NCBI GenBank assembly: GCA_946611495.1
Contig: CAMODR010000125.1
Coordinates: forward strand, 1-5,046
DNA length: 5,046 bases
DNA from: an uncultured Methanobrevibacter sp.
GTDB taxonomy: Archaea > Methanobacteriota > Methanobacteria > Methanobacteriales > Methanobacteriaceae
Direction of reading: 5' to 3'
A program made the translations under genes and the position numbers. How positions within the stretch are numbered: position 1 is the stretch's first letter; each line of letters opens with the position of its first letter. Below the pieces are notes generated by a model. That model was not told the DNA's origin and did no database searches. It saw only the letters and a list, made by a program, of their open reading frames with translations. Positions 1 through 5,037 of this stretch are shown piece by piece.

Positions 1-333
1 ATATACGGTTGTCATAAATTAAAAGATCAAGGTGGAAAATGTACCCAATGGCATGGCCACCAATATAAGGTTATTTTAACTCTTAAGGCTCCTTATAAGG
101 ATTTGGATTACAGAAATATGATTATGGATACTTATGATATTGAAGCTATTTTCAATGAGTTCATTGGTGTGGACCATTTGAATTTAAATGAGTTTATGGA
201 TTCTGAAAATCCTACTATGGAGGAAATGAGTAAATTCTTCTATGATGGTTTGAAAGATAAAATAGATTGTTTAGTAAGTGTTGGAGTTTATGAAACTCCT
301 GAAACTGGAGTTACTTACGAACCAATGGAATAA
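1..333 (+). CDS. queD: 6-carboxy-5,6,7,8-tetrahydropterin synthase (QueD/PTPS family), 5'-truncated by window edge
   Basis: The frame is open from base 1, so the N-terminus lies outside the window; 110 residues are visible before TAA. Family knowledge: QueD converts 7,8-dihydroneopterin triphosphate to 6-carboxytetrahydropterin, the second step to preQ0, which archaea insert into tRNA and convert to archaeosine. Seen here, numbering from the first visible codon: a Zn-ligand His at 5 (GCHKL), the QueD signature Cys-x3-His-Gly-His at 14-20 (C14, H18, H20), which supplies the catalytic Cys and two more Zn ligands, the VDHLNLN block at 57-63 with the catalytic Asp-His, NPTMEE at 70-75, and the C-terminal YET at 97-99 with the pterin-anchoring Glu. 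C-x3-HGH favours the QueD type over eukaryotic-type PTPS. queE follows at once on the same strand, which supports the assignment. Probably about 20-45 residues are missing. Confidence 0.9.
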   Translation: MYGCHKLKDQGGKCTQWHGHQYKVILTLKAPYKDLDYRNMIMDTYDIEAIFNEFIGVDHLNLNEFMDSENPTMEEMSKFFYDGLKDKIDCLVSVGVYETPETGVTYEPME

Positions 334-375
334 ATAGTTTTATTAACTGTTTTGTTAAATTTAATAATTGATTCT

Positions 376-381
376 GGTGAT
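376..381 (+). promoter_or_regulatory. Shine-Dalgarno GGTGAT that questions the queE start
   Basis: GGTGAT is complementary to the archaeal 16S 3' end (AUCACC). It sits inside the queE reading frame and overlaps the GTG at 377. Four bases separate it from ATT at 386. In this window mtrA, marR and thiC have 3-5 bases between their SD and ATG. If it is used, translation starts at 386 on a non-canonical ATT codon. Confidence 0.5.
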
Positions 382-985
382 TAAAATTAAAGTCAGCGAA
401 ATATTCACATCATTTCAAGGGGAAGGTCCTTATATAGGAACTCCTGCAACTTTTTTAAGGTTGTATGGATGTAATCTTAACTGTGAATGGTGTGATACAG
501 ATATTTCAACATATGAAATTCTTTCAGTGGATGAGGTTTTTGAGATTATTATGACTCAAATGGAGTTTAATAATATAAAAACATTGATTATAACTGGTGG
601 AGAGCCTACCTTGCAAATGAAAGAACTTAAGCGCTTGATTGATGAGATTCCAGAGGATATTAAAATACAGATTGAAACTAACGGTTCCATTTACGAGTAT
701 CTTCCAAATATTGATTATGTAATCAGTCCTAAAGAAGATAAGGAAACAGTGTTTAAAAATTACTATAAACATGATAATGTCTTCTTTAAGTTTGTCATAT
801 GCTCTCAAGAAGATATTGATGAAGTAATTTCCTTAAGGGAAAAGTATGCTTATGATAAGACTGTCTGGCTTCAAGGGGAGTTCAGTAAGGATAGCGAAAT
901 GGCAGACTTAATTAGGGAGAATTTCCCTCGTTTAAAAAATATAAAATTATCTGTTCAAACTCATAAGTATTTGAATCAAAGATGA
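377..985 (+). CDS. queE: 7-carboxy-7-deazaguanine synthase, radical SAM (QueE)
   Basis: QueE contracts the pterin ring of 6-carboxytetrahydropterin to 7-carboxy-7-deazaguanine, using a [4Fe-4S] cluster, SAM and Mg2+; it acts directly after QueD. Numbering from GTG 377 (202 aa): the QueE N-terminal block EIFTSFQGEG at 8-17, the radical SAM CX3CX2C cluster motif at C32, C36 and C39 followed by DTD, the SAM-binding TGGEPTLQ at 73-80, IETNGS at 99-104, VISPK at 115-119 and the closing LSVQTHKY. The length is normal for the family. The start is uncertain: an in-frame stop lies at 365-367, leaving TTG 368, GTG 377 or ATT 386. GTG 377 overlaps a good SD (GGTGAT, 376-381) that would fit ATT 386 better, and a protein from 386 reads MKVSEIF, the usual family N-terminus. 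The gap to queD is only 43 bp, so co-transcription is likely. The function is secure; the start is not. Confidence 0.93.
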   Translation: MIKIKVSEIFTSFQGEGPYIGTPATFLRLYGCNLNCEWCDTDISTYEILSVDEVFEIIMTQMEFNNIKTLIITGGEPTLQMKELKRLIDEIPEDIKIQIETNGSIYEYLPNIDYVISPKEDKETVFKNYYKHDNVFFKFVICSQEDIDEVISLREKYAYDKTVWLQGEFSKDSEMADLIRENFPRLKNIKLSVQTHKYLNQR

Positions 986-992
986 TTATTTG

Positions 993-1013
993 TGCTTTTT
1001 TTAGCATATTTTA
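993..1013 (+). terminator. Candidate terminator after queE
   Basis: Short 4-bp arms, TGCT (993-996) and AGCA (1003-1006), flank a T-run beginning 10 bases after the queE stop; more T-rich sequence follows. The stem is weak, but T-runs alone can terminate archaeal RNA polymerase. It would end the queD-queE transcript. Confidence 0.4.
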
Positions 1014-1050
1014 ATATTTAAAAAAACTTGAATAAAAATTAATAATATAC

Positions 1051-1100
1051 TTATATGATTATAAATAGATATATAATTAAAGTTATTTAACTATAAAAAT
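1051..1100 (+). promoter_or_regulatory. Candidate promoter region of usp
   Basis: Three TATA-like boxes lie in the spacer: TTATATGA (1051-1058), TATATAAT (1070-1077) and TATAAAAA (1092-1099). With the usual archaeal distance of about 25 bp to the start site, the middle box gives a leader of roughly 35 nt and the last one of roughly 15 nt. The region is so AT-rich that I cannot choose among them. Confidence 0.35.
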
Positions 1101-1135
1101 TTAACAAATTAACATTATGTATTCGTGTGGAAATT

Positions 1136-1558
1136 ATGTATAAAAAAATTTTATTACCAACTGATGGATCTGAATATTCTGCTAGAGAAATTTTAAGGGC
1201 TACTAAGTTATTGGCTGATGATGGTGAAATTATTATCCTTTCTGTTGCAGTTGAGATAAGAAAAACTGCATTTCATAGGTCTAAAGATGTGGAAAGGACT
1301 AATAAGAAAGCTTTAAAAGAAGCTAAACAATATGTCAAAGAAATGAAAGATGCTTTTGATGATAGTATAAATGTTAAAACTAAAGTTGTCACTGGCCTTC
1401 CTTCTGAATCTATTATTAATGTTGCAGAGGAAGAAAATGTTGATTTAATCATTATTGCATCCTCTGGTAAGAGTGGACTTCATAGGTTTGTTATTGGAAG
1501 CGTCGCTGAAGAAGTTCTTAAAAATGCTGATATGGATGTTTTATTAGTTCATGATTAA
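1136..1558 (+). CDS. Universal stress protein, UspA family, single domain
   Basis: A 140-residue single Usp domain, the usual length. Seen: the N-terminal strand and loop KILLPTDGSEYS (4-15), with the Asp of the nucleotide pocket at 10; a charged, Lys-rich middle stretch (about 52-76); VTGLPSESI; the strand DLIIIASSG; and the ATP-binding loop. That motif is normally G-x2-G-x9-G-S/T; here it reads A108-S-S-G111, nine residues, G121-S122, so the first Gly is Ala. Domains with this loop generally bind ATP and form dimers in the cytoplasm; the physiological role of single-domain archaeal Usps is mostly unknown. I chose ATG 1136 over an in-frame GTG at 1127 because it gives the standard MYKKILLP N-terminus; the GTG lies in the weak SD-like TGTGGA (1126-1131). 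It is monocistronic, with its own promoter region and a strong terminator. Confidence 0.92.
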   Translation: MYKKILLPTDGSEYSAREILRATKLLADDGEIIILSVAVEIRKTAFHRSKDVERTNKKALKEAKQYVKEMKDAFDDSINVKTKVVTGLPSESIINVAEEENVDLIIIASSGKSGLHRFVIGSVAEEVLKNADMDVLLVHD

Positions 1559-1591
1559 TCTTTTTTAGATTAATTCTTTTTTCTTTTTTTA
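1554..1591 (+). terminator. Hairpin plus T-tract terminator of usp, overlapping the stop codon
   Basis: A perfect 8-bp stem, ATTAATCT (1554-1561) with AGATTAAT (1567-1574), extendable by a G-U pair, encloses a loop of five T. The left arm includes the usp TAA. The T-rich run 1575-1590 follows. The layout resembles an intrinsic terminator, and the T-tract alone would suffice in archaea. Confidence 0.7.
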
Positions 1592-1621
1592 TCTTATTTT
1601 TATAGTGTTTTTTCTTCTCTA

Positions 1622-1736
1622 TTTTTTATTTAGCTTATTTTTTAATAAATAATTTTTTTCTAAAAATAGTTTTCTTTTCTGTTTTTTTTTATTTGGTTTA
1701 TTTTTTAATAAATAATTTTTTTCTAAAAATAGTTTT
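1622..1736 (+). repeat. T-rich tandem repeat, two copies with 63-bp period
   Basis: Positions 1622-1673 and 1685-1736 match over 52 bases with two mismatches (1632/1695 and 1634/1697). Bases 1635-1673 and 1698-1736 are identical over 39 positions. Each copy has T-runs around a CTAAAAATAG core. A diverged third copy lies downstream of mtrA. On the plus strand these would be U-rich RNA, so they may be backup terminators or 3'-UTR elements of usp; this is inference. Confidence 0.8.
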
Positions 1737-1786
1737 TTATTTTTTATCTTTTTTATTTTATTTTAATTAAAATATATTTTATCTAT

Positions 1787-1812
1787 TTAAATTTAGTTAT
1801 TGCTAAATTTAA
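1787..1812. repeat. Perfect 10-bp inverted repeat in the usp-mtrA spacer
   Basis: TTAAATTTAG (1787-1796) and CTAAATTTAA (1803-1812) are exact reverse complements around the 6-base loop TTATTG. It could be an RNA hairpin at the end of the usp transcript or a protein-binding palindrome about 60 bp upstream of a TATA-like box for mtrA. No T-run follows directly, which argues against a terminator. Confidence 0.6.
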
Positions 1813-1864
1813 CTTGATAAATATTCTTCTTTTAGCTATTGTTACATTTTATACGCTTTAAGTT

Positions 1865-1880
1865 CCAAAATATTTAAATA
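1865..1880 (+). promoter_or_regulatory. Candidate BRE and TATA box, upstream mtrA promoter
   Basis: CCAAAATA (1865-1872), purine-rich like a BRE, directly precedes TTTAAATA (1873-1880), close to the archaeal TATA consensus. A start site near 1900-1905 would give a leader of about 145 nt before ATG 2051, long for an archaeon. It competes with the nearer box at 1996-2003. Confidence 0.35.
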
Positions 1881-1995
1881 TTATAAAATTATATTATTTT
1901 TATAAGCAATTAAGTCTATGATGGGAATTTAATTCAATTTAATTTGAGTTTTTATTATATTTTATTTTAGAAGAAGAAATCGTGGACTTAATATA

Positions 1996-2003
1996 TTTTA
2001 TAA
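1996..2003 (+). promoter_or_regulatory. Candidate proximal TATA box of mtrA
   Basis: TTTTATAA fits an archaeal TATA box. A start site about 25 bp on gives a leader of roughly 25 nt that includes the strong SD at 2040-2047, an ordinary arrangement. It lies inside the in-frame extension upstream of mtrA, which suggests that extension is promoter DNA and not coding. Confidence 0.35.
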
Positions 2004-2039
2004 TTTTTTTTAGTTTAGGGTATTTTTTAATAAAAATTA

Positions 2040-2047
2040 GGAGTGAT
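2040..2047 (+). promoter_or_regulatory. Strong Shine-Dalgarno that fixes the mtrA start
   Basis: GGAGTGAT closely matches the complement of the 16S 3' end and stands three bases before ATG 2051. It is the best SD in the window. It decides against the in-frame GTG at 1982, which would add 23 residues. Confidence 0.8.
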
Positions 2048-2050
2048 ATA

Positions 2051-2638
2051 ATGGTAGATAAAAAACCTACTGCGGATACTTGGCCTGTTGTAAGTGGAGA
2101 TTATATTGTTGGAGACCCTGAAAGTCCTGTTGCTGTAACTACTTTGGCTTCTCACAATGAGGACATTCCTGCAGCTGCTGGTGCAGCTATTGCTGGTCCT
2201 TGTAAGACTGAAAACCTTGGAATTGAAAAAGTTGTTGCAAATATTATTTCAAACCCTAACATAAGATTCTTAATTTTATGTGGGGCAGAAGTGCAAGGAC
2301 ACATTACTGGTCAAAGCTTTAAGGCTTTACATGAAAACGGTTGCGACCCTGAGAAAAAGAAAATCACTGGAGCTACTGGAGCTATTCCATTTGTAGAAAA
2401 CATTCCAATGGAAGGTGTGGAAAGATTCCAACAACAATTAGAGCTCGTAGATATGATTGATAATGAAGATGGTGGAGCAATCACTGCAAAAGTAAAGGAA
2501 TGTATAGAAAAAGATCCTGGTGCTTTTGAGGAAGATTCATTAGTAATTAAGATTGATGAAAGTAAATATAGTAAAAAAAGTAGTGAATCTGTTGAAATTT
2601 CATCAAATAAAAATGAAAAAATAGAGGTTGAAGCATAA
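2051..2638 (+). CDS. mtrA: Stand-alone soluble MtrA-type corrinoid protein (methyl-H4MPT:CoM methyltransferase subunit A homologue)
   Basis: MtrA carries the corrinoid of the Mtr complex, which moves the methyl group from methyl-tetrahydromethanopterin to coenzyme M and pumps Na+. This 195-residue protein has a full-looking corrinoid domain from [18 protein letters not shown] (11-28), through ASHNED (33-38), [16 protein letters not shown] (45-60) and [17 protein letters not shown] (73-89), to [15 protein letters not shown] and [11 protein letters not shown]. His84, the residue proposed as Co ligand in MtrA, is kept at the same number. Canonical MtrA is about 240 residues with a C-terminal membrane helix; here the protein ends in a Ser/Lys/Glu-rich tail with no hydrophobic segment, and the DNA beyond the stop is a T-rich spacer, so this is not a recent frameshift. 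No other mtr gene is adjacent. It is therefore probably a cytoplasmic paralogue, whose methyl donor and acceptor are unknown. Start chosen from the SD at 2040-2047. Confidence 0.9.
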   Translation: MVDKKPTADTWPVVSGDYIVGDPESPVAVTTLASHNEDIPAAAGAAIAGPCKTENLGIEKVVANIISNPNIRFLILCGAEVQGHITGQSFKALHENGCDPEKKKITGATGAIPFVENIPMEGVERFQQQLELVDMIDNEDGGAITAKVKECIEKDPGAFEEDSLVIKIDESKYSKKSSESVEISSNKNEKIEVEA

Positions 2639-2652
2639 CTCTACTTTTTTAT
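2622..2652 (+). terminator. Candidate hairpin terminator of mtrA, overlapping the stop codon
   Basis: TAGAG (2622-2626) pairs with CTCTA (2639-2643), with TT/AA continuing the stem past a bulged G; the loop is GAAGCAT. The T-run 2645-2650 follows. As in usp, the stem spans the stop codon. Confidence 0.5.
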
Positions 2653-2685
2653 TATCTATTTTTTCTTATTTTTTTATTTTTTTTA

Positions 2686-2720
2686 AACAATTTTTTTTCA
2701 AAAATAGTTTTTTATTTTTT
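2686..2720 (+). repeat. Third, diverged copy of the T-rich repeat, downstream of mtrA
   Basis: This 35-base stretch matches 1711-1745 after allowing a small shift next to the C: it shares the T-run, the AAAAATAG core and the following TTTTTTATTTTTT. It lies in the convergent spacer 2639-2797, which otherwise holds only low-complexity T-rich sequence; I see no clear terminator for marR on the minus strand there. Confidence 0.6.
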
Positions 2721-2797
2721 TAAACTTTTTGATTTTTTAATTGGTTTTATTTTTTTCTGTTTTTATGTTGATTTTTTTTTATTCTTTTAATTTTAAT

Positions 2798-3247
2798 TTA
2801 TTCAAGTAATTTTAGAGATTTTTCTGCAATTTCACTTAGAATCTTTTCGCTTGCTTTAATTTCATCTTCAGAGTATCCTTCTACAATGGACTTGTTATAG
2901 TTTTCATAAAGATCTATAATCTCTTCAAATGCAGCTTCTCCTTTTTCGGTTAAATATAATTGGCGACGTGTGTTATTGTTTTCATCAACATTTTTATAAA
3001 TCAAGCCTTTGCCTTCTAATTTTTTATATGTTTTAGCAATATTTGCTTCTGAAACGAATAAATTGTGAGCAATTTCTCTTTGGCTTATGCCCTCATTATA
3101 GTATATTTCAGATAAGAATCTGGATTCTGCTCTATTTATATTTAAATCGCCATTATTTTCCTTTAGGAATCTTTCAAATCCTTTGCGAATATAATAGAAG
3201 GAATTGAAGTAACTGGTTTTATCATTGAAAATCGAGTTTTTTTTCAT
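2798..3247 (-). CDS. MarR-family winged-helix transcriptional regulator
   Basis: A 149-residue protein of usual MarR length. Seen: N-terminal dimerisation helices (about 12-31 and 36-50), then the winged helix: ISQREIAHNLFVSEANIAKTYK at 54-75, with the recognition helix about 66-80, KLEGKGLIYK, and a wing with DENNNTRRQLYLT (88-100), where the usual D-x-R-x3-L wing pattern is recognisable; EKGE leads into C-terminal dimerisation helices. MarR proteins are usually dimeric repressors released by small ligands; the ligand here is unknown. I chose ATG (3247-3245) over an in-frame GTG (3256-3254) because the SD GGGTGA (minus strand, 3258-3253) overlaps that GTG and is properly spaced from the ATG. 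It converges on mtrA and diverges from thiC. Direct repeats across its promoter suggest autoregulation. Confidence 0.9.
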   Translation of the reverse strand: MKKNSIFNDKTSYFNSFYYIRKGFERFLKENNGDLNINRAESRFLSEIYYNEGISQREIAHNLFVSEANIAKTYKKLEGKGLIYKNVDENNNTRRQLYLTEKGEAAFEEIIDLYENYNKSIVEGYSEDEIKASEKILSEIAEKSLKLLE

Positions 3248-3276
3248 ATAGTTCACCCATCAGATTTTTATATATC

Positions 3277-3319
3277 AATATGTTTAATAGTATATAAGAA
3301 TATGTATAATGGTATATAA
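3277..3319. promoter_or_regulatory. Two 21-bp direct repeats over the marR promoter, probable operator
   Basis: Positions 3277-3297 and 3299-3319 agree at 19 of 21 bases (plus-strand consensus AATATGTWTAATRGTATATA plus A), with a 22-bp period, about two helical turns. Inverted arms ATATCAA (3272-3278) and TTGATAT (3327-3333) flank the pair. On the minus strand each repeat begins with a TATATA box, so a bound regulator would block TBP/TFB or polymerase. That the adjacent MarR binds here is inference. Confidence 0.55.
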
Positions 3320-3320
3320 A
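3313..3320 (-). promoter_or_regulatory. TATA box of marR
   Basis: Read on the minus strand it is TTTATATA, an exact archaeal consensus box, preceded by the A-rich, BRE-like CAAAATAT. Transcription would start near 3290, giving a leader of about 40 nt. A second box, CTTATATA (3298-3291), in the other repeat would give a leader of about 20 nt. Confidence 0.5.
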
Positions 3321-3340
3321 AATATTTTGATATTATAAAA

Positions 3341-3700
3341 TTTTTACAATATTTATATTTTCTTATAATATTGATTATATTTTAATTAATTTTATTGTTG
3401 TTTTGTATAAAGTTTTTAATTTTTTTTATACAATCTTACCTTATATCTTTGTTTTGTTTAAGTTTTTTGTTCATTTTTAATTAGTTAATATGGTTAAATA
3501 ATATTTATTTGTTTATTTTTATTGAAAATTATTTAATTTGGTTAATTATTTATTTTTTGTTAATTTTATTATCTTTTTTTTAATTGCTTTGGTTTTTGAA
3601 AATTTATTTTCTTAATTTTTTCATGTTTGTCGATTTAACTTTTTATTAATTTTTTTTAATTTTATTTGTTTGGTCATTTGATGATAAGTTAATTAATAAT
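3341..3700. other. Long AT-rich spacer between marR and thiC
   Basis: About 360 bases of very AT-rich DNA, T-rich on the plus strand, hold no open frame of note on either strand and no RNA gene I recognise. The only clear structure is a perfect 9-bp inverted repeat, TTGTATAAA (3403-3411) and TTTATACAA (3425-3433), around a 13-base loop; in such DNA it may be chance. I find no TPP riboswitch core upstream of thiC. Confidence 0.6.
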
Positions 3701-3704
3701 AAAA

Positions 3705-3719
3705 TACAAAATTTATTAT
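3705..3719 (+). promoter_or_regulatory. Candidate thiC promoter
   Basis: TTTATTAT (3712-3719) follows an A-rich, BRE-like stretch (TACAAAA, 3705-3711). Transcription starting near 3740 would leave a leader of about 22 nt, with the SD AGGTG at 3753-3757 before ATG 3763. Spacing is right for an archaeal promoter. Confidence 0.45.
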
Positions 3720-3762
3720 GTATAGATTATTAAAGATTATTCATTTAAACTAAGGTGTTTTA

Positions 3763-5037
3763 ATGACTCAAATGACTGAAGCTAAAAAAGGTAATATTAC
3801 CTCCCAAATGCAAGCTGTTGCTGAATTTGAAAGAATTGATGTAGAAAAAATCGTTAGGGGACTTGCTAATGGAAGAATTGTAATTCCTAAAAACGTCAAT
3901 AGGCAAACAAAAGCTTGTGGTATTGGTCAAGGTTTAACAACTAAAATTAATGCTAATATAGGTTCCTCAAACCAAATTGAAGATATTGACTTGGAAATTA
4001 AAAAAGCCAGACTTGCTGCTGATTTCGGTGCAGATGCAATCATGGACTTAAGCACTGGCCCTAAATTATTAGAGTTTAGGGAAAAGATCATGAATGAGGT
4101 GGATGTGCCTATAGGAACTGTTCCTATTTACGAAGCAGGTGTAGTTACTTTAAATAAGGGCAAAGAAATCATAGATATGGATGAGGATGATATATTTAAT
4201 TCAATCATTCATCAAGCAAAAGACGGTGTCGATTTCATGACACTTCACTGTGGAATTAACCGAGACCTTGTTGATAAGTTACAGAAAGCTAAAAGAATGA
4301 TGGGTATTGTAAGTAGGGGAGGAACATTCCTTGCATCTTGGATTTTACATAATGAAAAGGAAAATCCATTATTCGCTAATTATGATTATTTGCTTGAAAT
4401 TGCTTTAGAATATGATATTACCCTTTCTTTAGGTGATGGATTACGTCCTGGTTGCTTATCCGATGCAACAGACACCTCTCAAATTCAGGAATTGGTTACT
4501 TTGGGAACTCTTGTTAAAAGGGCTCAGGAAGTGGGAGTTCAAACAATGGTTGAAGGTCCAGGTCACGTTCCATTAAACCAAATAAGGTCAAATATGGAAA
4601 TTCAAAAGACATTATGTCATGGAGCCCCATTCTATGTTTTAGGTCCTATTGTTACTGATTTGGCTCCAGGTTATGATCATATCACTTCTGCTATTGGTGG
4701 AGCTATTGCTGCATCAAGTGGAGCTGACTTTTTATGCTATGTGACTCCAGCGGAACACCTTTCATTGCCTTCTCTTGATGATGTTAAGGAAGGAGTCATT
4801 GCAAGTAAAATTGCAGCACAGGCTGCAGATGTTGCTTTAGGATTGGATAAGGCTTGGGAAAATGAGATAAAAATGGCTACAGCACGTAAGAACTTTGATT
4901 GGGAAACTCAATTCGATTTAGCTTTTGATAAGGTTAAACCTCGTCATTATAGAAACAAGTGTGAATTGGAAGATGATGAGATGTGTTCCATGTGTGGAGA
5001 GTATTGTGCTGTAAAAATAGCAAAAGGAGACTTTTAA
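3763..5037 (+). CDS. thiC: Phosphomethylpyrimidine synthase (ThiC), radical SAM
   Basis: ThiC rearranges aminoimidazole ribotide to HMP phosphate, the pyrimidine half of thiamine, using a [4Fe-4S] cluster and SAM. The 424-residue protein is the short form usual in archaea and some anaerobes, lacking the long N-terminal domain of the E. coli and plant enzymes. Conserved blocks: MDLSTGP (94-100), LHCG (161-164), SRGG (184-187), GDGLRPG (224-230), EGPGHVP (264-270), LGPIVTD (293-299), PGYDHI (302-307) and YVTPAEHL (326-333), which make up the barrel and its metal and substrate sites. The C-terminal cluster motif is C408-S-M-C411-G-E-Y-C415, that is CX2CX3C, one residue tighter than the CX2CX4C described for E. 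coli-type ThiC. All three Cys are present. The gene is complete; start set by AGGTG five bases before the ATG. No thi gene is visible alongside. Confidence 0.96.
   Translation: MTQMTEAKKGNITSQMQAVAEFERIDVEKIVRGLANGRIVIPKNVNRQTKACGIGQGLTTKINANIGSSNQIEDIDLEIKKARLAADFGADAIMDLSTGPKLLEFREKIMNEVDVPIGTVPIYEAGVVTLNKGKEIIDMDEDDIFNSIIHQAKDGVDFMTLHCGINRDLVDKLQKAKRMMGIVSRGGTFLASWILHNEKENPLFANYDYLLEIALEYDITLSLGDGLRPGCLSDATDTSQIQELVTLGTLVKRAQEVGVQTMVEGPGHVPLNQIRSNMEIQKTLCHGAPFYVLGPIVTDLAPGYDHITSAIGGAIAASSGADFLCYVTPAEHLSLPSLDDVKEGVIASKIAAQAADVALGLDKAWENEIKMATARKNFDWETQFDLAFDKVKPRHYRNKCELEDDEMCSMCGEYCAVKIAKGDF

Noticed and set aside
524..808. Open frame on the minus strand inside queE
   Set aside because: It lies wholly antisense to a well-supported QueE and has no recognisable motif; its Ile/Phe/Asn-rich composition is what antisense AT-rich coding DNA gives.
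1127..1135. GTG 1127 as the usp start
   Set aside because: It would place three extra residues before the standard MYKKILLP N-terminus and would use the SD-like bases as codons.
1622..1736. CRISPR-like array
   Set aside because: There are only two tandem copies, with low-complexity T-rich units and no unique spacers, and no cas gene is present.
1915..1930. C/D box guide RNA suggested by TATGATGGG, and similarly TTGATGATA near 3678
   Set aside because: Neither is an exact C box (RTGATGA), and no CTGA D box with suitable spacing follows either one.
1881..2050. Cobalamin riboswitch in the long possible leader of the mtrA-like gene
   Set aside because: No B12-box-like sequence (GCCACTG type) is present and the region is almost entirely A/T; a nearer TATA box makes a long leader unnecessary.
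3403..3433. 9-bp inverted repeat as a terminator or an mobile-element end
   Set aside because: No gene ends nearby on either strand, there is no transposase or target duplication, and 9-bp A/T palindromes are expected by chance in a spacer like this.
3257..3762. TPP riboswitch upstream of thiC
   Set aside because: I found no CTGAGA-type core or paired thi-box elements on the plus strand, and the likely leader of about 22 nt is too short to hold one.
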